The position numbers were made by a program, and so were the translations under genes. The notes under the pieces were generated by a model. The model saw only the letters and a list, made by a program, of their open reading frames with translations. It was not told the DNA's origin and did not search any database. Positions 1 through 6,947 of a stretch of 8,744 nt of DNA are shown here, one piece after another. The stretch covers positions 1 through 8,744 of the forward strand of contig JALNWE010000098.1 of the NCBI GenBank assembly GCA_023231065.1. The letters are read 5' to 3'. Origin of the DNA: Bacteroidales bacterium (lineage in GTDB: Bacteria; Bacteroidota; Bacteroidia; Bacteroidales; FEN-979). Each line of letters starts with the position of its first letter. Position 1 is the stretch's first letter.

Positions 1-1
1 C

Positions 2-265
2 GGACATCTTTGGGTCGAAGACCGGAACTGGGGTTATGTGGAATATAAAAATACTGAAGAGCTTACCAATGCCTATATTGAACTGGCAAAGAAACTTAAA
101 AAACTTGTTCTTTCAGGTTTTTCAGCAGCCATTTACACGCAAACCACCGATGTGGAAATAGAGGTGAACGGGTTAATGACTTATGACCGTAAGGTGATCA
201 AACCCGACCTGGAAAGGATCCGGAAAGTGAACCTTGAGGTTCGTCGTTTACTTTCTGAAAATTGA
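2..265 (+). CDS. C-terminal fragment of a glycoside hydrolase family 2 (beta-galactosidase-like) protein
   Basis: The reading frame is open from the first bases of the window to a TGA at 263-265, so this is the last 87 codons of a gene that starts upstream. A GTG at 38 could be taken as a start, but the frame continues upstream with coding-like sequence (GHLWVEDRNWGYVEY), so the GTG is internal. The segment YTQTTDVEIEVNGLMTYDRK resembles the end of the TIM-barrel domain in Bacteroidetes GH2 enzymes, where a 'TDVE.EVNG...YDR' stretch lies near the C terminus. The catalytic glutamates lie outside the window, so the substrate cannot be told; beta-galactosidase is the commonest annotation of this group. 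The next gene starts 50 bases later on the same strand and is also a glycosidase, so the two are probably co-transcribed as part of a polysaccharide-degradation cluster. Confidence 0.8.
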   Translation, partial: GHLWVEDRNWGYVEYKNTEELTNAYIELAKKLKKLVLSGFSAAIYTQTTDVEIEVNGLMTYDRKVIKPDLERIRKVNLEVRRLLSEN

Positions 266-315
266 TAGCTGTTTTATATTTATTTGACTTTTCGGAGCTG
301 GCTAACCATTCACTC

Positions 316-2595
316 ATGAAAAAAATACTCATTCCTTTATTATTTAGCTTTCTGGCCTTTATATTGGATTCCGCTTTCGCCCAAAAACAAATCAACCTGA
401 ACCTCCCCTGGAAATTCATCCAGGGTGACAACCCCGTTTATGCATCGCCGGGTTACGATGATTCTGCCTGGAAAACCATCGCCGTGGATAAAATCTGGGA
501 ATCGCAGGGATATGATCCCTATGACGGCTATGCATGGTTCCGCGTCAAAGTGGTGATCCCTTCCGCGTTGAAAAGTAACGCGTCACTGAAGGACAGTCTT
601 CGTATCTATCTGGGCAAAATCAACAATTACGATCAGGCATTTCTGAATGGGCAACTCTTTGGTATTAATGGCAACAATGCAACCCCCGAAATGGCAAAGG
701 ATAGCGCTTTTATCCAGGCTCCGATGAATTTCTGGGATAAAAAGCGGCCCTATACCCTGGCCGTGAACGATCCCCGGATCCACTGGGATCAGGAAAACGC
801 GATCGCTGTGAGGGTATTTGACCAGGGAGGACAGGGTGGCATGTACACCGGCGATCAGTCGATCATGATGACATGTCTGGGAGATTATTTAGCGATCGAA
901 AATAACCTGGCCCCTTATGTTTTTTCACAGGGAAAATTACAGAAGGTCGTGGGACTGAAAAACAATTCTGTTTTTTATCATTTGAATGGCATATTCAGGA
1001 TGATTGCAGTAAATAAACTGACAGGCCAGACTGTTTTTACAAAAGATGAAAAGGTCAATCTGGATCCTGGCGAAAGGAAAGAATCCACGGTGGAACTGAA
1101 ACAAATCGATCAATCGGTGTTGATCACTTATCGCTTTGAATTTCAGGATACAGGCGAAACTGTATCGGTCAGTGATGAAACGCCTTATATCACCACTCCC
1201 ACACCACCTGACAAACCCCGGATCAATGGCCCATCGGTTACTGCCGCGCGGCCCGGAAAACCTTTTCTTTACGCGGTCCCGGCTACCGGTTTACGGCCCA
1301 TGGCTTTTGAAGCCATCAACCTTCCGGAAGGATTAATACTCGACAAACAGACCGGTATCATCTCCGGTAAGGTCAGTATAAAAGGAAATTATCAGGTAAC
1401 CCTGAAAGCAAAAAACAGCAAAGGCGAATTCACGCGTGAACTTACAATATCCATCGGCGACCGGATCTGCCTGACGCCGCCCATGGGATGGAATAGCTGG
1501 AACTGCTGGGGATTGGCAGTGGATGAGCAAAAAGTGATATCAAGCGCCCGTACGTATCGTGAAAAGGGGTTGGCAAACCATGGCTGGACTTATGTGAATA
1601 TCGACGATGGCTGGGAGATCCCCGGTGATAAAAATCCAAAAAGGGATACGGCAGGAAATATTCTGACCAACGACAAATTCCCGGATATGAAGCGGTTGGG
1701 CGATAGTATCCATAAATTTGGATTGAAATTCGGGATTTACAGTTCACCAGGCCCACTCACCTGTGGTGGATATACTGCCAGCTACCAGCATGAAATCCAG
1801 GATGCACACTCGTTCGCTTCATGGGGTATCGATTACCTGAAATACGACTGGTGCTCTTATGAACAGATCGCGAAAGATACTTCGTTGGCCGAACGTAAAA
1901 AACCATATTTCGCGATGCGTGGCGCGCTGAATACTATTGACAGGGACATCGTTTACAGCCTGTGCCAGTATGGCATGAGCAAGGTATGGCAATGGGGCGA
2001 TGAGGTTGGAGGAAATCTCTGGCGTACCACTGAAGATATTACCGATACCTGGGAAAGTCTCAGGGAGATCGGCTTCAGCCAGGTCGGAAATGCTCCTTTT
2101 GCCAAACCAGGAAACTGGAATGATCCTGATATGCTCATTGTTGGATGGGTGGGATGGGGACCAAGTCTTCACCCGACCCGGTTAACTCCCGATGAGCAGT
2201 ACACCCATATTTCCCTCTGGTGTATGCTTTCTGCCCCACTGCTAATTGGTTGTGATCTTGAACGGCTTGACGCATTCACGCTGAACCTTCTCGCTAACGA
2301 TGAAGTGATCGCCCTTGATCAGGATCCTTTGGGAAAGCAAGCTGTACCTGTGATCAAAGAAGGGGACATTCAGGTTTGGGTCAAGGATCTTTCAGATGGC
2401 GCAAAGGCTGTTGGGATTTTTAACCTGGGAAAAAATACGGTCAAATATTCACTGGACCTGGAAAAAGCAGGGATTAAGCCAGGTGGCCAGGTCCGCGATC
2501 TATGGCGTCAGAAAACCCTGGAAACAACCGGGAAAATCCTCGTTACAGATATTCCTTCGCATGGGGTAAGCCTGCTGAAGATAAAGCAGAGATAA
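316..2595 (+). CDS. Secreted multidomain alpha-galactosidase-like protein, GH27, with N-terminal beta-sandwich and Ig-like domains
   Basis: This is a 759-residue protein. I chose the ATG at 316 because it opens a classic signal peptide (MKKILIPLLFSFLAFILDSAFA, cleavage before QKQ); the in-frame TTG at 262 would add 18 unlikely residues and overlap the upstream gene. No lipobox cysteine is visible, so it is probably periplasmic or secreted. Residues about 22-190 look like the jelly-roll sugar-binding domain of GH2 enzymes (YDDSAW, YAWFRVKV, NGQLFG). A second beta-rich stretch follows, then an Ig-like putative domain at about 297-382 (AINLPEGLILDKQTGIISGK). The GH27 barrel starts at about 385 with PPMGWNSWN. 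The nucleophile is Asp511 in YLKYDWC; the likely acid/base is Asp605 in GNWNDPDM; LDQDPLGKQ is also family-typical. A C-terminal beta domain closes the protein. Most GH27 enzymes are about 400 residues, so the N-terminal half is extra. Alpha-galactosidase is likely; alpha-N-acetylgalactosaminidase or beta-L-arabinopyranosidase are possible in GH27. Confidence 0.9.
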   Translation: MKKILIPLLFSFLAFILDSAFAQKQINLNLPWKFIQGDNPVYASPGYDDSAWKTIAVDKIWESQGYDPYDGYAWFRVKVVIPSALKSNASLKDSLRIYLGKINNYDQAFLNGQLFGINGNNATPEMAKDSAFIQAPMNFWDKKRPYTLAVNDPRIHWDQENAIAVRVFDQGGQGGMYTGDQSIMMTCLGDYLAIENNLAPYVFSQGKLQKVVGLKNNSVFYHLNGIFRMIAVNKLTGQTVFTKDEKVNLDPGERKESTVELKQIDQSVLITYRFEFQDTGETVSVSDETPYITTPTPPDKPRINGPSVTAARPGKPFLYAVPATGLRPMAFEAINLPEGLILDKQTGIISGKVSIKGNYQVTLKAKNSKGEFTRELTISIGDRICLTPPMGWNSWNCWGLAVDEQKVISSARTYREKGLANHGWTYVNIDDGWEIPGDKNPKRDTAGNILTNDKFPDMKRLGDSIHKFGLKFGIYSSPGPLTCGGYTASYQHEIQDAHSFASWGIDYLKYDWCSYEQIAKDTSLAERKKPYFAMRGALNTIDRDIVYSLCQYGMSKVWQWGDEVGGNLWRTTEDITDTWESLREIGFSQVGNAPFAKPGNWNDPDMLIVGWVGWGPSLHPTRLTPDEQYTHISLWCMLSAPLLIGCDLERLDAFTLNLLANDEVIALDQDPLGKQAVPVIKEGDIQVWVKDLSDGAKAVGIFNLGKNTVKYSLDLEKAGIKPGGQVRDLWRQKTLETTGKILVTDIPSHGVSLLKIKQR

Positions 2596-2651
2596 CTGTT
2601 TTTTTATGTCAGGGCTACTTTAATATATCCTTCATTAATGCCAATTCTTAC

Positions 2652-2659
2652 TATTTTTG
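2652..2659 (+). promoter_or_regulatory. Candidate Bacteroidetes -7 promoter element for the threonine dehydrogenase gene
   Basis: TATTTTTG matches the Bacteroidetes -7 consensus TAnnTTTG exactly and lies in the 85-base gap between the GH27 gene and the dehydrogenase gene, about 20 bases before the start codon. The upstream -33 TTTG is poorly matched: TTCA at 2631 has a 17-base spacing. A transcript from here would have a very short leader. The sequence is AT-rich, so a chance match is possible. Confidence 0.35.
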
Positions 2660-2680
2660 TATGCAAATTTTAACAATCAG

Positions 2681-3631
2681 ATGATGGAAAAAATATTGGT
2701 AATCGGATGTTCCGGACAAATCGGGTCGGAACTCACACTTGAACTACGAAAAATTTACGGAAACAACAATGTTATTGCTACGGATATCCGTCCTGCTTCG
2801 GCCGAGATCACCGGGGCCGGCCCTTTTGAGATCCTCGATGTGCTGGATGCTTCTAAACTACAGTTGATCCTGGAACACGAAAAGATAACCCAGATCTATC
2901 ATCTGGCCGCCATCCTTTCGGGTAATGCCGAGAAACGTCCGTTGGCTTCCTGGGATATCAATATGCGCAGCCTGATGAATGTGCTGGAATCGGCCCGCGA
3001 ACTGAAACTGAAAAAGGTCTTCTGGCCCAGCTCCATCGCGGTATTCGGGCCGACCACGCCACGGTTCGATACCCCGCAAAAAACCGTCATGGAACCCAAT
3101 ACCGTTTACGGCATCAGCAAACTGGCCGGTGAACGGTGGATAGAATACTATTTCAACAAATACGGAGTGGAAACCCGAAGCGTCCGTTACCCGGGACTTA
3201 TCAGTTATAAAACGGAAGCAGGTGGCGGTACCACCGATTATGCCGTGGAAATTTTCTATGAAGCCATCAAACATAAGAAATACGAATGTTTCCTTGGTCC
3301 TGATTCCGCCCTTCCGATGATGTTCATGCCCGATGCCATCAAGGCGACCATTGATGTTATGGAAGCTGGTTCATCAAAATTATCACTGCATTCGAGTTAT
3401 AACATAGCGGGGATCAGCTTTACCCCAAAAGAACTCGCCGATGAGATCAAAAAACACATCCCTGATTTCGAAATCACTTACAAACCCGATTTCCGTCAGG
3501 CCATTGCCGACTCCTGGCCAGCCCGCATCAACGATGAAGTAGCTAAAAAAGACTGGGGATTAAATTACAAGTACGACCTTGCAAAAATGACGGAAGTGAT
3601 GCTCCGCGAAGTCCGGAAGAAATTCGCATGA
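2681..3631 (+). CDS. tdh: SDR-type L-threonine 3-dehydrogenase (NAD-dependent epimerase/dehydratase fold)
   Basis: This 316-residue cytosolic enzyme is predicted to oxidise L-threonine with NAD+ to 2-amino-3-ketobutyrate. It opens with a Rossmann strand and the dinucleotide motif GCSGQIG (GxxGxxG), followed by an acidic residue in ATDIRP that suits NAD over NADP. The extended-SDR active site is visible: Ser in FWPSSIAVFG and the YxxxK pair Tyr143/Lys147 in TVYGISKLAGE. Segments such as RYPGLISYKT, GGGTTDYAVEIF, PMMFMPDAIKA and DSWPARINDEVAKKDWG are characteristic of the short threonine dehydrogenases related to UDP-galactose epimerase, described in Flavobacterium. The start is ATG 2681 or 2684; no Shine-Dalgarno sequence separates them. 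An in-frame TTG at 2657 is unlikely because it falls within the promoter-like element. The next pathway enzyme, Kbl, is encoded on the opposite strand in this window, which supports the call. A sugar-nucleotide epimerase is the alternative, judged less likely. Confidence 0.88.
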   Translation: MMEKILVIGCSGQIGSELTLELRKIYGNNNVIATDIRPASAEITGAGPFEILDVLDASKLQLILEHEKITQIYHLAAILSGNAEKRPLASWDINMRSLMNVLESARELKLKKVFWPSSIAVFGPTTPRFDTPQKTVMEPNTVYGISKLAGERWIEYYFNKYGVETRSVRYPGLISYKTEAGGGTTDYAVEIFYEAIKHKKYECFLGPDSALPMMFMPDAIKATIDVMEAGSSKLSLHSSYNIAGISFTPKELADEIKKHIPDFEITYKPDFRQAIADSWPARINDEVAKKDWGLNYKYDLAKMTEVMLREVRKKFA

Positions 3632-3640
3632 TATTTGTCC

Positions 3641-6322
3641 TTATAGGTATTTGATTACATCCACCGTGGCATCCTGGTTGTTGATCTGCACTTTAAAACC
3701 GCGTTTCCGGAAGACGGCGATCATCCGGTTATTGTCGGTCGTGGTTTGGGCAATGATCTTTTTCAATTTCCAGGAGGCGGCAATATCCAGGCAAAAATCG
3801 GTAATGATATTTCCCAGGTCTTTCTGTTGCCAGGCATCGGCTATGAGGATAGCATATTCCACACTTTCGCGATCGGGATCGGCTATAAGACGGCCGATAC
3901 CAATCAACTTTTTGCGGTTACCCTCACATATTTCAGCTACAATGGCTATTTCGCGGTCATAATCGATGTAGCAGTACCGGGTAGCAATTTCATGGGATTC
4001 CCAATGGAAAAAATAGCGGAAGCGGCTGTATAAAGATTCTTTGGAACAGGATCCAAGCATTTCCAGCCACAAAGGTTCATCCTCAGGTTTGATAGGGCGA
4101 AGGGTCACGTTTGTGCCATCCTGTAACTGGGTTTTCCGGACATATTTCTCGGGATAAGGATGGAGCGCCAGGTGATGGTAATCGGGAGGCCCTTCTTGAA
4201 TTGGCTGGTCCAGAACAACGCGGGCATCCAGGGCGATGACTTCCCTGGCCGTAACCAGCAAAGGGTTGATGTCAAGTTCGCTGATCTCGGGGTAATCGGC
4301 AGCCAGATAAGATAACCGGATTAAAACCTGTATCAGCCCCTCTATGTTTTTGGGTTTGGCCCCGCGGTATCCTTTCAGTAGCGGATAAATTTTCAATGAT
4401 TCGAGCATGTGCAGCGCTAATCGCTCGTTGAGGGGAGGAAATCCCAGGGCTTTATCTCCGAAAAGCTCGGCGCTGGTCCCGCCCATCCCCACCATGAGAA
4501 CGGTTCCGAAAACACTGTCTTTCTTGATCCCAAGTATCAGTTCAACCGGGTCTTTCACCGAGACCATTTTCTGCAAAGCAACGCCCTCAATATGCGCTTC
4601 AGGAACGCGCTGCCGTACGCCGGAAATAATCTGTGCAAAGGCATTGCGTACCTGCTGGTCATCGATCAGGTTCAACATAACCCCGCCGACATCAGTTTTA
4701 TGCGTGATATCAGGTGAAAAGATCTTCATGACGACGGGATAACCGATCTGATGCGCAATATTCACTGCATCTTCAGCATCAGCTGCAACAATGGGACGGG
4801 TGGTGGGGATTCCGTAAGATTCGATAATGAACTTGGAAATATCTTCGGATAAAACAGATTCTTTTCCATTAAGCGCCTTGATGAATTCCTTTCTCAGCTT
4901 GTTGCGGTCAACAGAAAATTCTACCGGTACATCCCTGGGTGTTTCATAGAGTGTTTTCAGGTTCCGGTTGTAGGAAACCAAGGTCATGAATGCCCGGATG
5001 GCCTGTTCCGGCGTCTTATAGGAAGGGATCCCGTTTTCGACCAGAATATCATCTGCCTCGTGCATACTTTGTCCGCCTAACCAGGCAGCCAGGATGGGTT
5101 TGTGGGTCCCGGCTGCCAGGGCGCTGATCTCTTTGGCGGTAGCATTCGGATTGGTCATGGCCTGAGGGGTCAGGATGACCAGAACAGCATCCACCTCCGG
5201 ATCGTCAAGCACGATCTGGGTTGCCCTGGCAATGCGTTTTGCCCGCGCATCGCCCAACACATCGACAGGATTCCTGTGGGACCAATATTCGGGTAGGTTT
5301 TCATTCAATTTTGCCAAAGTGCCGGGCGACAATTCAGCCAACATCCCGTTGGCGGCTATCAAGGCATCGGTAGCCATCACACCGGGACCTCCGGCATTGG
5401 TGATAATCCCTAATCGCGATCCCTGCGGAAATTTATTCCGCCCTATCAGTTCGGCCACACTGAATATGTCACCGATTTCATATAACCTGGCCAGTCCGGC
5501 CCGCCGGAAAGCCGCATCATACACGGCATCTTCCGATGCCATGGCCCCGGTGTGGGAAGCAGCCACCTGGGCCGATTCGGGAAAACGACCAGCCTTGTAA
5601 ACGATAATGGGCTTTTTCCGGGCAAAAGCCCGCGCTGCCGTCATAAATTTCCGTGGATTTCCGATCGACTCAATATACAGGATAATGTATTTGGTATTTT
5701 CATCTTCGCCAAAATAATCGATCAAATCGCCAAATTCCACATCAATACTGTTCCCGATGGAAACAAACTGCGAGAAACCAATCTTACCTTCAATGGCCCA
5801 GTCAAGGATGGAAGTACAAAGTGCGCCGGATTGCGAAATAAAGGCAATATGCCCGTCACCAGGCATGGCCGCCGCAAAACTGGCGTTAAGTTTCAACGCC
5901 GGAACAATGATCCCAAGGCAATTGGGCCCGATCACCCGCATCCCTTCATATTTCCGGATGATCAATTTAATTTCATCTTCGAGTTTTTTCCCGCCCTCCC
6001 CCGTTTCCCTGAATCCCGCAGAGATAATGATCACACCCCGGATCCCGGCTTCACCGCATTCATTTACAACTCCCGGTACTTTTTCAGCAGGCGTGCAAAT
6101 AATGGCCAAATCAGGAACCTTAGGCAGGCCCTTTACATCAGGATAACAGGAAATCCCCATGACTGCTTCATTTTCCGGGTTCACGGGATAAACCACACCG
6201 CGGAAGCCCCCGCTGACCAGGTTGATCAACACTTTGCCACTAACACTGTTGGGATTGGACGAAATACCCACCAAAGCTATGCGTTGAGGGTTGAATATGG
6301 AATTGAGCTTGTGGATATTCAT
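3641..6322 (-). CDS. ADP-forming acetyl/acyl-CoA synthetase (alpha-beta fusion) with C-terminal GNAT acetyltransferase domain; PatZ-like architecture
   Basis: This is an 893-residue cytosolic protein, close to the size of E. coli PatZ. Domains in order: CoA-binding Rossmann domain (about 1-130, starting NPQRIALVGIS), succinyl-CoA-ligase-like domains (about 150-450), ATP-grasp domain (about 490-705) and GNAT domain (about 735-893). The alpha-part phosphohistidine of ADP-forming synthetases is present as His257 in AASHTGAMAS, and the second, beta-part histidine as His541 in SPDITHKTDVGGV. This suggests an active acetyl-CoA + ADP + Pi to acetate + ATP reaction; acyl specificity cannot be read. 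As I recall, enterobacterial Pat proteins have a catalytically dead version of this region. The GNAT part has a candidate catalytic Glu822 (VEYAILI) but an unusual acetyl-CoA loop, QQKDLG, with Asp835 where glycine is usual. No Shine-Dalgarno sequence precedes the ATG. It lies 29 bases after the thioredoxin-like gene, so it is probably last in the kbl operon. It could be a protein lysine acetyltransferase, an energy-conserving synthetase, or both. Confidence 0.9.
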   Translation of the reverse strand: MNIHKLNSIFNPQRIALVGISSNPNSVSGKVLINLVSGGFRGVVYPVNPENEAVMGISCYPDVKGLPKVPDLAIICTPAEKVPGVVNECGEAGIRGVIIISAGFRETGEGGKKLEDEIKLIIRKYEGMRVIGPNCLGIIVPALKLNASFAAAMPGDGHIAFISQSGALCTSILDWAIEGKIGFSQFVSIGNSIDVEFGDLIDYFGEDENTKYIILYIESIGNPRKFMTAARAFARKKPIIVYKAGRFPESAQVAASHTGAMASEDAVYDAAFRRAGLARLYEIGDIFSVAELIGRNKFPQGSRLGIITNAGGPGVMATDALIAANGMLAELSPGTLAKLNENLPEYWSHRNPVDVLGDARAKRIARATQIVLDDPEVDAVLVILTPQAMTNPNATAKEISALAAGTHKPILAAWLGGQSMHEADDILVENGIPSYKTPEQAIRAFMTLVSYNRNLKTLYETPRDVPVEFSVDRNKLRKEFIKALNGKESVLSEDISKFIIESYGIPTTRPIVAADAEDAVNIAHQIGYPVVMKIFSPDITHKTDVGGVMLNLIDDQQVRNAFAQIISGVRQRVPEAHIEGVALQKMVSVKDPVELILGIKKDSVFGTVLMVGMGGTSAELFGDKALGFPPLNERLALHMLESLKIYPLLKGYRGAKPKNIEGLIQVLIRLSYLAADYPEISELDINPLLVTAREVIALDARVVLDQPIQEGPPDYHHLALHPYPEKYVRKTQLQDGTNVTLRPIKPEDEPLWLEMLGSCSKESLYSRFRYFFHWESHEIATRYCYIDYDREIAIVAEICEGNRKKLIGIGRLIADPDRESVEYAILIADAWQQKDLGNIITDFCLDIAASWKLKKIIAQTTTDNNRMIAVFRKRGFKVQINNQDATVDVIKYL

Positions 6323-6351
6323 CAGAAGAAATTAAGGAAAATGGGCGCTTA

Positions 6352-6879
6352 TTATTTCTTTTGATAAGTTGCCGGATCCAATGCTTTAGGGGCCCACATC
6401 GTCAGAAACCGGACGACCTTAGTGGTATCATAGCCTTTTACATTGGGATTCATGTATTCAAAAGCATCGGAATCCTGAGTATTGAGCCGTTTACCGTTTT
6501 TATCAAGAATAACGAAGACAGGATAGCCAAAACGGTTGGGATATCCGAATTCCTGAAAAAGGGCATAATCCCGTTTTTCCTTATTCTGGGGAACATTTAA
6601 TAAAAAATAAATATAATTCCCCTTCATCAGGGAATCGACGCGCGGTACGCCATTTACCAAGGCGTGAAAGCGCATACACCAAGAACACCAGTTACCGCCA
6701 AACTGGACCAAAATGTGTTTGTTTTCCTGCTGTGCCTGAACAATCGCCTTTTTCAGTTCGGCCCTGGCATCCTGGTTTTCGTTGTACGGCTTAACAGAAG
6801 ACTGGCCATAAGAAGTGAAAAGTGAAAAGTGAAAAATGAAAATAAAAAAAATAAGGGTTGTTTTGATCAGGGATTTCAT
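6352..6879 (-). CDS. Secreted thioredoxin-fold protein with WCSWC motif
   Basis: This 175-residue protein starts at the ATG at 6879 with a signal peptide: MKSLIK, a very hydrophobic core (TLIFFIFIFHFSLF), and probable cleavage after SYG before QSS. There is no lipobox, so a periplasmic location is expected. The mature part has a thioredoxin fold of the Thioredoxin_7/DsbD-gamma-like kind: a helix rich in charged residues, the strand HILVQFGG, the redox motif W-Cys65-S-W-Cys68, and the cis-proline Pro120 in FGYPVFVILDKNGK. It probably acts as a thiol oxidoreductase or reductase on exported proteins; the partner is unknown. It lies between kbl and the acyl-CoA synthetase-GNAT gene on the same strand, 68 bases after kbl and 29 bases before the next gene. 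Its position in a metabolic operon has no obvious rationale. Codons 16-22 are built from a 7-base tandem repeat (see the repeat entry). Confidence 0.82.
   Translation of the reverse strand: MKSLIKTTLIFFIFIFHFSLFTSYGQSSVKPYNENQDARAELKKAIVQAQQENKHILVQFGGNWCSWCMRFHALVNGVPRVDSLMKGNYIYFLLNVPQNKEKRDYALFQEFGYPNRFGYPVFVILDKNGKRLNTQDSDAFEYMNPNVKGYDTTKVVRFLTMWAPKALDPATYQKK
6814..6841. repeat. Heptanucleotide tandem repeat (AGTGAAA x3 plus one degenerate copy) inside a signal-peptide coding region
   Basis: Three perfect copies of AGTGAAA (plus-strand reading) run from 6814 to 6834, followed by AATGAAA at 6835-6841 and then A-rich sequence. On the minus strand the perfect copies encode residues 16-22 (FHFSLFT) of the thioredoxin-like protein. 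Because the unit is 7 bases, gain or loss of one copy would shift the frame within the signal peptide. The copy number is low, so this may simply be a simple-sequence relic. Confidence 0.75.
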
Positions 6880-6947
6880 GGGATTTGGTTTTTTGTGTGG
6901 TTTGATTATCCAGTCTTTTCCATTGATTTCACGATGAGGCTGAAACC

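Noticed and set aside
262..315. TTG at 262 as the start of the GH27 gene
   Set aside because: It would place 18 non-signal residues before a textbook signal peptide and overlap the upstream gene; ATG 316 is better.
2572..2605. Possible intrinsic terminator after the GH27 gene (CTGCT, 8-base loop, AGCAG, then seven T)
   Set aside because: The stem has only five pairs, lies within the coding sequence, and is nine bases from the T-run, so it does not meet the usual shape.
2858..3274. A 138-codon minus-strand open frame opposite the threonine dehydrogenase gene
   Set aside because: It is a shadow of the dehydrogenase reading frame with no start signal, and the opposite strand shows unambiguous SDR motifs.
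5552..6364. A 270-codon plus-strand open frame opposite the synthetase-GNAT gene
   Set aside because: It lies wholly antisense to a clearly recognised enzyme, its translation lacks any family motif, and it has low-complexity His/Arg/Asn/Pro-rich composition typical of reversed coding sequence.
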